Made by a program: the position numbers and the translations under genes. A stretch of DNA of 64,000 nt from Clytia hemisphaerica (taxonomy: Eukaryota > Cnidaria > Hydrozoa > Leptothecata > Clytiidae). The notes under the pieces are model-generated. The model was not told where the DNA came from and ran no database searches. It was given only the letters and a program-made list of their open reading frames with translations. The stretch is from the NCBI GenBank assembly GCA_902728285.1, contig CACVBU010000351.1:496001-560000 (forward strand), in the 5' to 3' direction. Of this stretch, positions 21,944-31,745 are shown one piece after another (the stretch's first letter is position 1; each line of letters opens with the position of its first letter).

Positions 21944-22166
21944 ATTGCCACCGGAGGAAGCCTAAAGCTTCTGAGGATGGCATTCATAGCTTCACACATA
22001 AGGAAGTTGGGAAAACATCTCATAATTTTGCGCGCGTTTTTCAGTATTTTAGTTCCGCTTAACGGTAGCATTCTTATCTTATGGTCTCTCTATTGTTTTA
22101 TCATCATCAAAAAGACTTTTCCGGAGTTATTTTGGTCTGATTACTCATTTTGAAATGTCAGTTTGT
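21944..22166 (+). repeat. Left part of a repeat split by the foldback element
   Basis: TTGCCACCGGAGGAAGCCTA through the TTTTGCGCGCGTTTTTCAG block to TTTTAGTTCCGCTT matches the complement of about 41,010-41,142. The other part of the same repeat is at about 26,228-26,558, matching the complement of 40,626-40,955. In the 41-kb copy the two parts are only about 55-75 bp apart; here the 3.84-kb element lies between them. Confidence 0.65.
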
Positions 22167-22191
22167 CTTTTTCTTGGCATACTGGAGAAGT

Positions 22192-22572
22192 GGGACGTGG
22201 GACGGTGGGACGCTCAGGTGGGACGCTCGAGTGGGACGCTCAGGTGGGACGCTCAAGTGGGACGGTAGTGGGACGCTAAGGTGGGACGGTAGTGGGACAC
22301 TAAAGTGGGACGGTAGTGGGACGGTAGTGGGACGCTCAGGTGGGACGGTAGTGGGACGCTAAGGTGGGACGGTAGTGGGACGCTAAGGTGGGACGGTAGT
22401 GGGACGCTAAGGTGGGACGGTAGTGGGACGGTAGTGGGACGCTCAAGTGGGACGGTAGTGGGACGCTAAGGTGGGACGGTAGTGGGACGCTAAAGTGGGA
22501 CGGTAGTGGGACGGTAGTGGGACGCTAAGGTGGGACGGTAGTGGGACGCTAAGGTGGGACGGAAGTGGGACG
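22192..22572 (+). repeat. GGGACGGTAGTGGGACGCTAAG minisatellite, left arm
   Basis: A tandem array of 11- and 13-bp subunits (GTGGGACGGTA and GTGGGACGCTAAG), combined in a 24-bp unit with CTCAAG/CTCGAG variants near the outer end. It forms the left arm of the foldback element and is complementary to 25,709-26,003. Open frames through it are artefacts. Confidence 0.9.
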
Positions 22573-22809
22573 CTCTTTTATATGTATTTTGTCTTTTTCT
22601 TTTTATAATACAGTGAAGAGGGACAGGTCAAGTACTTATAAACAATACACAGATCGATCGAAATGTTTTTGACTTTTTTCATAGTGAATGGATTATAAAA
22701 TAATAACATAATCAATTTGATCGAAGCTACAAAGACCTAGCCCATGAGGTCCAAGGTCAGTTCACCCGTATATGCAGTAGAGTTTTTTATAAGGATTTTT
22801 GAATTGCGT

Positions 22810-22925
22810 AGTGTCGTGTATCGGCTCGATAGTACATTGCTAGCGTGCCGGACTCAGAATCATTGCCAAGAGACTTTGGTAGTTCGAGCCCAGGGTCAAA
22901 TTTTCAGTTTTGAAAAAAAATTCTA
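22810..22925 (+). ncRNA. tRNA-derived SINE, copy 2
   Basis: GTCGTGTATCGGCTCGATAG..GCTAGCGTGCCGGACTCAGAATCA, then the B-box-like TAGTTCGAGCC about 30 bp on, and the tail TTTTCAGTTTTGAAAAAAAA match 12,550-12,640. It lies inside the foldback element. It is not a functional tRNA by eye. Confidence 0.55.
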
Positions 22926-23511
22926 AGTCGCAAGGCGTTCTAATCATTTAGCTACATTTCACTCTTGGTGTTTTCAAGTTAGTCTTTAATTATTGGAAAT
23001 ATGAATTAAAAAGGAAAATACTTTCATTTGTCTTTTTTTCTACGCTCAATGTCAATTTTCAGGATAGGACTCGAGGTTTGTTTACATCAGAGGAAACCCC
23101 GTTCTATTTAATTGTTAAAAAAATTCCATGACACAGCATTCGAAAAAGTAGAATAATTGGGCTTTCCACAAGTATATTACTTTTGATAAATATAACGAGA
23201 TTGCTCACGGAAATATCTAACCCGGGCCTGTCAATCATTTTCTAGACCTGTCAATCACTTTTTTGGCAGCATATTCAGTCAGTTTTGCTTTTCTTTTCAT
23301 CGTGGTTCTGAAAAAAGTGTTTATAAGATATAATAAAAAAAGACGAAAGCCAATTTTTTAGCATTTTTTTAGTTGAAAGTTTTGGAACATTAGATTTTCA
23401 AGACAAGGGAAAGTCATAACTCTTGACTCTTGACTCTCCACCCGCTAATCAACCTTATCCATTTTGAAATACTGTACTTGAATCAAACTGCATTGAGCTG
23501 AGGTGACACTC

Positions 23512-23650
23512 CGGGGGGGGGGTTACCAATTGACAGTATGCTTTAGCGTGGGCGGCCGCCAATACGCCATCGGAATATCAGATAGCCTAAACCGCTGCAG
23601 ATACCCGTCGCGGCGTCGGTCAATTTGCCTGACTGCCCCCCCCCCCAATT
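23512..23650. other. G-run/C-run bounded block (possible decayed MITE)
   Basis: CTCCGGGGGGGGGGTTACC near 23,510 and a run of about 13 C near 23,636 bracket a GC-rich block. Within it, GCGTGGGCGGCCGCCAATACG is shared with 19,843-19,870. This looks like a decayed G-run-ended MITE carrying that block, but only one TIR is clear. Confidence 0.3.
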
Positions 23651-23759
23651 TTTGTTTCTTAAAATTTTAACGGAAATTTTCAAAAATATCAATAAGAGCT
23701 CATAAAACCAGAAAAAGTTTGATCAATGTTGACAAAACAGACAAAATAACACAATTTTC

Positions 23760-23850
23760 GTCGCACCCGTATATGATTCAAACTCTCTATAATCATTACC
23801 CTTAAGTTGCCGTTTCATCGACTTATCCACTCGGCCACGCAGCTGATGTG
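23760..23850 (-). ncRNA. tRNA-Ser/Leu-like pseudogene or SINE head
   Basis: On the minus strand GCTGCGTGGCCGAGTGGATAAG reads as a class II tRNA D-arm/A box (TGGCCGAGTGG), followed by CGGCAACTTAAGGGTAA and a B-box-like GTTTGAATCAT about 45 bp on, then ACGGGTGCGA. The order and spacing fit a serine- or leucine-type tRNA with a long variable arm. The T-arm and acceptor pairing are degraded, so I call it a pseudogene or SINE head rather than a working tRNA. Confidence 0.55.
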
Positions 23851-24204
23851 CAAGAGAAGTGAACAATGATTATCATGAGACCTTTATTTTGCCAAGACTT
23901 GTATAATTTTACCCTGTCAAGGTATTGACTTCTTAAAGAAATGATTTTAGATTATTTCCAACATGCAAGAGCCGATTGCACTAAATATATATAACACTCG
24001 AAAACTATCATGTTATATTTTTTTGTAATTAAATCTTGCATCAGCAGTTTCGAAACAAAAGCATGCTATATTTTTATGTAAAATTATTTTTATAAAGAGA
24101 AACGCTTCCTAGGATTAAAGGAAATAAACCAGCTGTGCTGGAAGGTCAGCCCGAAAGGATAAGAAAGATTAGAAGATAAGAAGATTAAAATAATTAATTC
24201 AAGG

Positions 24205-24495
24205 AAAACTAGTTGTCCCTTATTTTCCAAGGAAAATTAGTTATCGCGTATTTTCCAAGGAAATTTAGTTATTGCGTATTTTCCAAGGAAATTTAGTTAT
24301 TGCGTATTTTCCAAGGAAGATCACTAGACCGTATTTTCCAAGGAAAATCACTGGTCCGTATTTTCTGAGGAAAATAGTTGTTGCGTATTTTCCAAGGAAA
24401 ATTAGTTGTTGCGTATTTTCCAAGGAAAATCCTTTGTTCCGTTCTTTCCCAGGAAAATCAATTTTCACGTATTCTCCAAGGAAAATCACAGCACT
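24205..24495. repeat. 30-bp minisatellite GCGTATTTTCCAAGGAAAAT
   Basis: About ten copies of a 30-bp unit containing GTATTTTCCAAGGAAAATNA with short variable ends. The unit is partly palindromic (TTTTCC..GGAAAA). Thirty being a multiple of three, open frames appear on both strands (24,265-24,502); they are by-products of the repeat. Confidence 0.85.
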
Positions 24496-24976
24496 TTATT
24501 GATTTTCTTTTGAAAGAAAAGGTATTTCCCTTGCAAAAGATACAAAATAACTGAAATTCCTTGAGCAATCATTAGTTGAATTTTTCTTTTTGAAAAAGAA
24601 GATTATTATTCCCTTGAGAAACCACAGAAAATCAATTTCCTATGCGAAAATTCATAGCCTGTCTTATTTAATTGGAAATACAGATTTTATTTATTTTTCT
24701 CTTGGAAAACTGCTCAGAATGATGATTTCACAAACTGGGGGGAGGAGTCTTCAAAAGTCATACATCCGACATCATCTAGTCCAACAGCTAAAAAGTCCGA
24801 TAAGGCAATGAAATCGAAGGTTGCTCCAGTTTTTCCGAACCGATTTTGTCCGGCAAAAAGTGTCAAAAGAATATTTGTTTCAGAAAAAACGTTATTAGCC
24901 TGTCTGACTAGCCAACCAATTTTTAACACTTCAAAGTAGGCGGAGGACCGTGTCCGTCTAGTACAGACTTTTAAAC

Positions 24977-25092
24977 TAAATTTAGGGAAAAAATCTCTCA
25001 AAGGATCCCAAAATCATCAAAATTTTGTCTCTCTCGATTTTTGCCTCGGACATACCTGTCACCTCGCAAACCTAAGTACCCCCCCCCCGGAG
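24977..25092. mobile_element. Fragment of the G-run-ended MITE
   Basis: AAATCTCTCAAAGGATCCCA, the TCGGACATACCTGTCACCTC block and CCTAAGTACCCCCCCCCCGG match the right third of 1359-1709. The left part is absent. It lies inside the foldback element. Confidence 0.75.
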
Positions 25093-25367
25093 CATCCGTA
25101 CCCCTTTTTGCCAATATCCCCCCATGTATATCTCGAGGAAAGTGTATTGGAACTTTGTATGATTCAAAGACAGATTTTGGATGAAAATTGTATCAAAAGT
25201 ATCAAAAGATTAAAGGACAACAACAAGATCTGCTATTTAAAAAGATAAATTTCTCGTCCTCCGTGCTTGAAAAATCAATATTTTTGATTAGGTCTGAAAT
25301 ATTTTTGATCAGGTCTGAAATATTTTTGATCCCTGTGGATAGATTAGTTTAGAAAAGAAAAAAAAAT

Positions 25368-25442
25368 ACGTGTGGGGGAATCGAACCCTGGACAACCTGA
25401 CCTTGATATTGATGCTCTACCGACTGAGCTAGTTAGTCGTGT
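25368..25442 (-). ncRNA. tRNA-like sequence (A and B boxes intact)
   Basis: On the minus strand GACTAACTAGCTCAGTCGGT followed by AGAGC gives a perfect D-arm and A box, and GGTTCGATTCCCCC a near-perfect B box. The spacing suits a tRNA. However the anticodon stem (TCAAT..) and the acceptor stem (GACTAAC against ACACGTA) do not pair and part of the T stem is mismatched. It is therefore a tRNA pseudogene or SINE head. A tRNA covariance search would settle this. Confidence 0.6.
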
Positions 25443-25708
25443 TTTTTGGTGAGAGCAAATGTTTATATATTGCCATAAAAAGTAATAAAAAATGACGTAA
25501 TGTAATTGCGTAAAACATTTTCATTCGCGCATACAAACAATAGGCAGGATTTTCATTGTTATTTTGTCGATACTGGCGTAATCATTTGAGAGTATTCCGA
25601 TCAGAATAACAACTATAAATACTGAAAGTATTCATTTACTCATATTGAGTTCTTTTTTACTCGTACATAATTATCAGAGAAGCAAAAATACAAAAGCCTT
25701 ACGAGAGA

Positions 25709-26003
25709 GCGTCCCATTACCGTCCCACCTTAGCGTCCCACTACAGTCCCACCTGAGCGTCCCACTACCGTCCCACCTTAGCGTCCCACTACCGTCCCAC
25801 CTTAGCGTCCCACTACCGTCCCACCTTAGCGTCCCACTACCGTCCCACCTTAGCGTCCCACTACCGTCCCACCTTAGCGTCCCACTACCGTCCCACCTTA
25901 GCGTCCCACTACCGTCCCACCTTAGCGTCCCACTACCGTCCCACTTGAGCGTCCCACTCGAGCGTCCCACCTGAGCGTCCCACCGTCCCACGTCCCACTT
26001 CTC
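25709..26003 (-). repeat. GGGACGGTAGTGGGACGCTAAG minisatellite, right arm
   Basis: Complement of the left arm: repeated CGTCCCACTACCGTCCCACCTTAG-type 24-bp units, with CTTGAG/CTCGAG/CTGAG variants only near the outer end, mirroring the left arm. The open frames on both strands here come from the repeat. Confidence 0.9.
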
Positions 26004-26227
26004 CAGTATGCCCTTTTTCTTATCCTTGGAGAGTTAAATGAATCTAAGGAAATTCCCTTTTCTGGGAAATTCCCTTTTTATACCACAAGCAGTTATTAAG
26101 CGATCTTCATAGGCCAAAAATATTACTCTACTCAAAGTGTGCGAACAGTTATGTTGCTAAACGTGGACATTAGTAAAATAACATATGAAGAGCAGTTTCT
26201 TCAGATATATACGCTTTTTATAGCAAT

Positions 26228-26558
26228 TAAAATGGAAACATGTACTTCTCAGTAATTTCTGAAATCTCGGGTTCAGATTCTTACTAATTTTTTCTTAGGT
26301 TTTGACCAAATTTCAGCCTCGTATTCTTATGAAATTGTTCTTATAAAAAACGTGTAAGACAAGGCACGGATGTCACTCTAAGTAGACTGTAAATCACTCC
26401 CTTGACACATTTGTTAGCATTTGAAAGAATTTTGTCTCAGATGAGAGGTCACTCTTAACAAAAATTACTGTAGGGCTAAGATCATTCCTTTTGAACGCAA
26501 ATTCAACTCTATGTGTTCGTTTTGCTGCGGTGGCACCTTAATGAAAGTTATGGCTAGT
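26228..26558 (+). repeat. Right part of the repeat split by the foldback element
   Basis: TTAAAATGGAAACATGTACT through GTGTAAGACAAGGCACGGAT to CACCTTAATGAAAGTTATGG is closely matched by the complement of 40,626-40,955. No conserved reading frame is apparent. The stretch 26,559-27,440 that follows shows nothing I can support. Confidence 0.7.
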
Positions 26559-27454
26559 CTAAATTTTATTTCATTCAACAGTAACTTTCAAAACTTCAAA
26601 ATTTTCGGTTTGGGCTTTGCATCATCAAAACTTCTGAGATTCTCTATAAATATTAATGAATTCTTTACATTAGTCGGGTGTAAAAACTATCGGAGAACGA
26701 ACATGGGTCAATGGTTTCACTCTAACATTGTTTGACTTTACAGTTTGATTTTAGATAAACCTATATTTTGGGGATTACAAACTTTTATTTTGACGACCTA
26801 GTTTTTGATGATTTAAGACAGATTCATAATAACATATTTGCGTCTGAAGGAATATTTCCAGTACCAAATTTTGATAAAAATTGCATATAACTCACTCCAG
26901 CTCCTTGGATATTGAAAATCATTGAAAATTAATCATTAAAATGGGATATAGAAAACTTTCTACACCTAATGCCTTTCAGAAAAGGCAGATGCATCATTGA
27001 CTTTAGAAGATGAGTGAAAGATATAGGATTTTAAAGGTCAACCAGTATTTTGGGGGCCCTAGATCGAGCATTGATAAAACCGAAAAATGTAAGTATGAGT
27101 AACAGCAAAAACTCTTGGAATTTCGTTCCTACAAGCTTTACTTAATGGTTTATTAATATTATATATAAAAATCTTCACTAAATCAGCAAAAACGGCAAAT
27201 TCTGTCATTTTAAAGCAAAATATAGGAAAAATGTCGCGCACGACATAATTGTTTCAACTAAAAATTTGTACGAGTTCCAATCCCACAGTTCACTTGAAAT
27301 AATTGGAAAACCGTGAAAATTATGTCCTTTCTTTTGATATTGCAATTAATTAACGTGCAAGAGCAATTAACGCAAAGGAGCATGGGATTGCAAGTCGTAC
27401 AAACGAATAAATTTGTGCAGATTTGTTACTATTTTTAGATTCGTCGCAGTGTGC

Positions 27455-27790
27455 TATTAAGACGTCGTTAAAAAAATCAAAATTGTCATTTTGAAAATTT
27501 CTAAATTTTCATCATCGAAAATCTTGAAATATTTTACCTTAAGGGAACTTATTTTGGAGGGAACTAATTTGGGCGAATTCGGCGAATTTAGAGAAAATTT
27601 GCAAAAATTAGTTCCCGCCAAAATTAGATATTTTGCTCACTCGCCAAAATAAGCTCCCTTAAGGTATACAAATCATAAATTTTACATCCATCGGGTTGTA
27701 AATTTAAGGGAAAACGAAATTGTTCATAGGTTCTCCCCTTATTACCACTGGGCTTTATAATTGGCCCAGCGTGGCAGCGGAATGGGCTTT
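27455..27790 (-). repeat. Dispersed repeat 'AAGCCCAGTGGTAATA', copy 2 (interrupted)
   Basis: The complement of 12,130-12,340: TTAAGACGTCGTTAA, AAAATCTTGAAATATTTTA, then after the insertion ACATCCATCGGGTTGTAAAT and TTACCACTGGGCTTTA. The interruption is the element at 27,537-27,664. Confidence 0.75.
27537..27664. mobile_element. 128-bp TA-target MITE inserted in a dispersed repeat
   Basis: The ends CCTTAAGGGAACTTATTTTG and CAAAATAAGCTCCCTTAAGG are inverted repeats. TA is present on each side (27,535-27,536 and 27,665-27,666) where the uninterrupted copy at 12.2 kb has the same ATATTTTATA context. The interior adds a second inner inverted pair (GGGAACTAATTT / AATTAGTTCCC). This is a Tc1/mariner-type MITE, or a hairpin element with the same preference. 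Confidence 0.8.
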
Positions 27791-27822
27791 TAAAAAGCAT
27801 CTGGCATAAAAAAGATTTGACT

Positions 27823-27910
27823 TAGTCGGGGCCTGTGAGCGCAATTATCAATTGACGAGTCCAGACCAAAAATCGAAGTATCTGACTTTCTATTGTGCGC
27901 ATGCATAAGA
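27823..27910 (+). repeat. Dispersed repeat 'GGGGCCTNTGNGNGCAATTATCAATTGACG', copy 1
   Basis: GCAATTATCAATTGACGAGT followed by CCAGACCAAAAATCGAAGTA and TCTGACTTTCTATTGTGCGC matches 63,918-64,000 in the same orientation. It is a short interspersed element of unknown type. From 27,911 to 28,560 nothing else is evident. Confidence 0.65.
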
Positions 27911-28638
27911 AAAAACCGTATGCAATTAATAACCCGTGAGTGATATTGTCGTAGGAGAGCATGAACTCAACTTCAAGCAAGAATCACCAATTTTAGAAAT
28001 TCATTAAGACCGTGGGAACATTTAGTATTTAAATGGGCAGTATATTTAAATGGACGCCATAGAGTCCCAATGTGGGATGTGCCACTGGAACATTCTATCA
28101 AGGCTTTGAAACATTTAACCATTATCACCAAAAATTATAATAATCCTTTATAATAATTTAACCAAAAGTTAAGCTTTGGGTTTCTCACCTCTGATACCCA
28201 AAATAAGGCAATCAATGAGTAATTCAATTAGAGATACGCCTAGTTAAGGGACATTCTCCGGCCATCGGCCAATACGAATCAGCCCACAGCGAAGAATTAT
28301 CCAATGAAAGCCTAATTTATTGTTTAGCTATATTTAGGATAACGATTTTAGTATAAATACGAGTGTTATTAAAAATCATCATTGCATACAGATATTTAAT
28401 CAATCGATGATCATATTTAGATAATTAGAAATATTTTATACTTAGAAAAGATTATACTTAGGAAAGATGTAGCTTATAACCACAGGCCCGTAGGAAGCAT
28501 TTTCATTTTGAGGGGGGCAAAGTGAAAAATATAAACCGAGGGCCATCCATGGTTTGGCCTACCCTGAGTAACAGAGGCCAAAGATTTCAAAGAGAAAATA
28601 TTAATCTATTCAAGCTGTGATACTCACGGTAGGTTTGG

Positions 28639-29593
28639 TACCGTGAATAGCACAGGTCAAAATCATATATTGACGCTGTGCCGACGAATCGAGATTCTAT
28701 TCAGCGCGCAATCAACGAGGACAAAAGTAACCATGACGACCATCCAAGATCTTGGATGAAGTTCAAAGTTGATATTTTTATTCCCGTCGTTGAAAATACA
28801 ATTTAAAAAAATCATCAATGCTTTGTAAAAAGAGTCAAAAATTTAAATATCATTCTCTGGTTCAGACCCGTAGCAACCGGGGGGGTTGCACAGGGGCATT
28901 GCCCCCCAAAAATCTTTTTTCCAAAAGTTGGTAGCTTTGAAAAATCTTGTATCAATGGCTTCATTTTGAACATAATCCTTTAATTAGATGCGTTTTCCAA
29001 CAATCTAGACACCTTAAATTGCGAAAAAAATTTCCCTCGGGCCAAACCTATACCCTGAGTATCAGAGGTTAAGTTTTCAAAGAATATATTAACCTCTGAA
29101 GACCAATAATAGAAATTTAATCGCGCATGTGTCAATCTAATCGCTGAAGAAAGAATCAAAGATGAAGAGCAAATATTACCATATTTTAATGTCTAGCAGA
29201 CTGTATCAGTATGCAGTTTACTATTTACAAATTCCCCAGAAACCTCCAAGTGTAATTGAAAGGAGTTTCTCTCAAAAGAATTTTTTTACATGATCCCCAA
29301 ATGTATAACAGCAATTACTAAACTTTTGATTATGGAAATGTCACTATAATTGAATCGAAATAATAGACAGACTTTATGTTATGATTCTCTATCACTGATT
29401 TATTCTAAAAAGCATTGATGACATTTTTTAGTTGTGTTTTCAACGACGGGAATAAAATATCAACTTTGAACTTCATACAAGATCTTGGATGGTCATCATG
29501 GTTACTTTTCTCTGCGTTGATTGCGCGCTGAATAGAATCTGGATTGGTCGGCACAGCGTCGGTATATGATTTCGACTTGTGCTTTTCACGGTA
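28639..29593. mobile_element. Long-inverted-repeat element, TACCGTGAA ends
   Basis: Arms of about 210 bp, 28,639-28,850 and 29,395-29,593, are inverted copies (TACCGTGAATAGCACAGGTC on the left; GACTTGTGCTTTTCACGGTA on the right; both include ATTCCCGTCGTTGAAAA or its complement). The centre holds a block (29,054-29,290, TCTAGCAGACTGTATCAGTA and CCCCAGAAACCTCCAAGTGT) shared with 47,489-48,400. Terminal TA suggests a mariner-type or foldback MITE. No protein is encoded. Confidence 0.65.
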
Positions 29594-29633
29594 ACGACAT
29601 GGAGGTTCTCAAACGAGATAAATTTTCCGAATG

Positions 29634-29836
29634 ATTTCCAGGGCGGTCATTAAAATCGGGTTGAAAATCCAAGGTGGTCAGTTTAACAAGGTCAAAAATC
29701 CAGGGTGGTCCAAAGAAATGGGAGAAAAAAATTCAAGGGGGTCCTGAAAAATTTGCAAAAAATCCAGGGGTGTCACCTTTTAAAAAAAAGATCTCCTCAA
29801 CATAGGGGGTACAAATTTTTTTCTGGAATAGCCCAA
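29634..29836. mobile_element. Decayed TGGRCTYTTCCAG-type MITE
   Basis: The right end (ATAGGGGGTACAAATTTTTT then TCTGGAATAGCCCA) matches the right end of 736-989 and 11,163-11,386, preceded by several CCAGGGTGGTC-type blocks. The left end is not clear. Confidence 0.5.
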
Positions 29837-29849
29837 TAGATATTATAAC

Positions 29850-30027
29850 AATAGCGTTCAGTGTGAGGTCGTTGTTGTTATTTTCTCCCCGCGTAGTTTG
29901 ATTATTCACCCGATAGTGGCATTTGGGCCCGACGCGAAGCGGAGGGCGCAAATGTCACTAGAGGGTTAATAATCAAACTGCAAGGGCAGAATTAATGACA
30001 ACAACGAACGAAAACTTAACGCTATTA
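29850..30027. repeat. Large hairpin, arms about 75 bp
   Basis: AATAGCGTTCAGTGTGAGGTCGTTG through TAGTTTGATTATTCACCC is complemented downstream by GGGTTAATAATCAAACT through CAACAACGAACG..AACGCTATT. The centre is the GC-rich GCCCGACGCGAAGCGGAGGGCG. Non-coding palindrome, probably a MITE. Confidence 0.65.
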
Positions 30028-30059
30028 CTATTATTATTCATATCGGACATTCAAACAAC

Positions 30060-30463
30060 GTTTTTTTCTAGCGTCAACCAAATCTTTCCGCTTCAATGCA
30101 ATCTCTTCAACAAATTTTTAGCACCTTGCAAGCGGGCCGCAAATGACCAAAAAGTGTTTTTTTCTGACGTTTTTTTAGTCTCTTCGCTTCAATGCAACGA
30201 CTTCAATCCAATTCCGAGCGGCCCGCAAATGACGTTATTAGCGAGTTTATGTATTCGAGATAAATCGAGGGCGACGGTATAAAGCAAAGTTGACATGGGG
30301 CCAAAATCGCCGTCCACTTTGCTCGACGACGGTAAAAACACCAAGATACCGTCGTCTGTTTAGGTGAGCAAAGGCGATATAGAGCCGTACATCAACTATC
30401 GACTTTGTTTTGTATCGATTTCACTTACCGTCGCCCTCGATATCCTCCGATACATAAACTCGG
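30060..30463. repeat. Direct and inverted repeats ending at a palindrome
   Basis: At 30,090-30,235 the block CGCTTCAATGCAA..CTTCAA..GCGGNCCGCAAATGAC occurs twice in tandem. At 30,241-30,463 GAGTTTATGTATTCGAGATA..TCGAGGGCGACGGTA is complemented by TACCGTCGCCCTCGATATCC..ATACATAAACTCG, with inner AAAGTTGA/TCGACTTTG pairing. No gene. Confidence 0.55.
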
Positions 30464-31471
30464 TATTGCCCTATACCCGGGCGGTTAATGATATTTCAGC
30501 CCTCTGAAGCCTGGCGCTTTAGTTTCCTCAGCGCGGGTATGACAATTTGAGTCACAAAACCTTTCAATACTGCCCGCCGATTGAACCTTTAATGGCTTAC
30601 TTAATGACCGTTCCTGCAGTATTTCTCTTAGACTTGAAAGAAAGTTGCACATTTATTTTCATAATCCAAAACTGCATGTGATGACCTTATTGGCCCAACG
30701 CTAGCGATAGCGCCTTTCATTTGCAACTCTGTCCGTCCTTCCGTCCTTCCTTCCGTGTGTCTGTCTGTCCTTTTTTAGAGAACCGGCGCTTAATACCAGT
30801 ACCACACTTTTTGCCGTCTGGACAGGGAAAAGCTTGCTAAAGTCGGGTACTGGCTAGCCCGGGGTCCACTTAAAGCTTTTTTATAGACTGGATGGCGCGA
30901 TTAAGTAGCCCGGTAGTATATGGTAATATGCTTTTGCCTAGGCGGACTGTAAAACAGTCCGCCACATTTTTGTTGTTTTTGCCAGGTAAAAAAAGAACGA
31001 AGCAATGTTTTTATATAAAAATAAGTGATTCAAAATCTGTTATTGATGTTTGTTTCTCATGCTAAATTATATTTTTCAACTTCGAGTAGCTTTTTTGTTA
31101 TTTGGATTTTAAATATTTTTTTTCCAAAATGGCGACCTCGTCAAATGCTCCTAGTCTACTTCACTGGACTCAGCGTTATAAAAAATTATCAAAAAGCAAA
31201 GTTCAGCCAGAATAGACTCTAGTCTAGGTACTGGCTAAAAAAGATATATTTTCTGATTTCGCGCTCCTTAAACAACAAATGTTTTCAAACAAAACAAGAT
31301 GGCGGTCGAAGCGAGGAAATTGATTCGTGTTGATTCATACTTTGTTGAACATTTTCTTTGCTTTAGAGACTTTCAAACCAAAGAAACCTTCTAGTGATTT
31401 TTCTTTGTAAACCTTTTTCAACATTCTGTTATATCTTATAGTTTTTGCTCAAGTTTTCATAAAGCTTTACA
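30464..31471. other. Intergenic stretch upstream of RTE-like copy 1
   Basis: No gene is supported. A CCGTCCTTCCGTCCTTCCTT-type microsatellite lies at about 30,729-30,772. Near 30,820-30,930 GC-richer sequence with GCTAGCCCGG and CCGGTAG blocks is present without a recognisable function. Confidence 0.5.
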
Positions 31472-31745
31472 GATAAAAAAATTCACTCCATTAAGAATTA
31501 GTGAATAAGTCTATGGGTGCAATCTTCACATAAACTGGGGGAAACCCGGCCACTAAAAGCCGGATACCTCAGGAAAGTTGGAGCAAGGCACTTTGTCTTT
31601 CAGATAATAATAACAACTGATGACAACACCCATGGACTAATACTCATGACAAATGGAGTGAGCTGATTTTGTTTGTCTTGGGACGAGAGCATTGACCTGG
31701 CACGCCCCAATCACCTGGTCGAACATCATCACATTAGTTATCTAC

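Larger units (their letters stand above)
22176..26012. mobile_element. Foldback-type element with minisatellite inverted ends (3.84 kb)
   Basis: The left end GGCATACTGGAGAAGTGGGA and the right end TCCCACTTCTCCAGTATGCC are exact complements. Each end runs inward into a GTGGGACGGTAGTGGGACGCTAAG-type minisatellite, G-rich on the left (to about 22,572) and its complement on the right (from about 25,709). The first 60 bp or so of the arms also match in unit order. A perfect 9-bp direct repeat CTTTTTCTT flanks the element (22,167-22,175 and 26,013-26,021). Tandemly repeated long inverted ends plus a 9-bp duplication are the hallmarks of Foldback/FB-like elements of the MULE group. The 3.1-kb interior has no transposase and holds SINE-like pieces, a minisatellite and a MITE fragment, so it is non-autonomous and composite. 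Confidence 0.82.

Noticed and set aside
24205..24495. CRISPR-like array
   Set aside because: Eukaryotic context, 30-bp units without true unique spacers, no cas genes, and both core and linker are related between units.
25368..25442. Functional tRNA gene
   Set aside because: A and B boxes are good, but acceptor and anticodon stems do not pair, so it is a pseudogene or SINE head.
25645..25991. Repeat proteins on both strands (SVPLPSHL and DGSGTLRW repeats)
   Set aside because: Both are translations of the 24-bp minisatellite arm of the foldback element; the left arm gives the same pattern.
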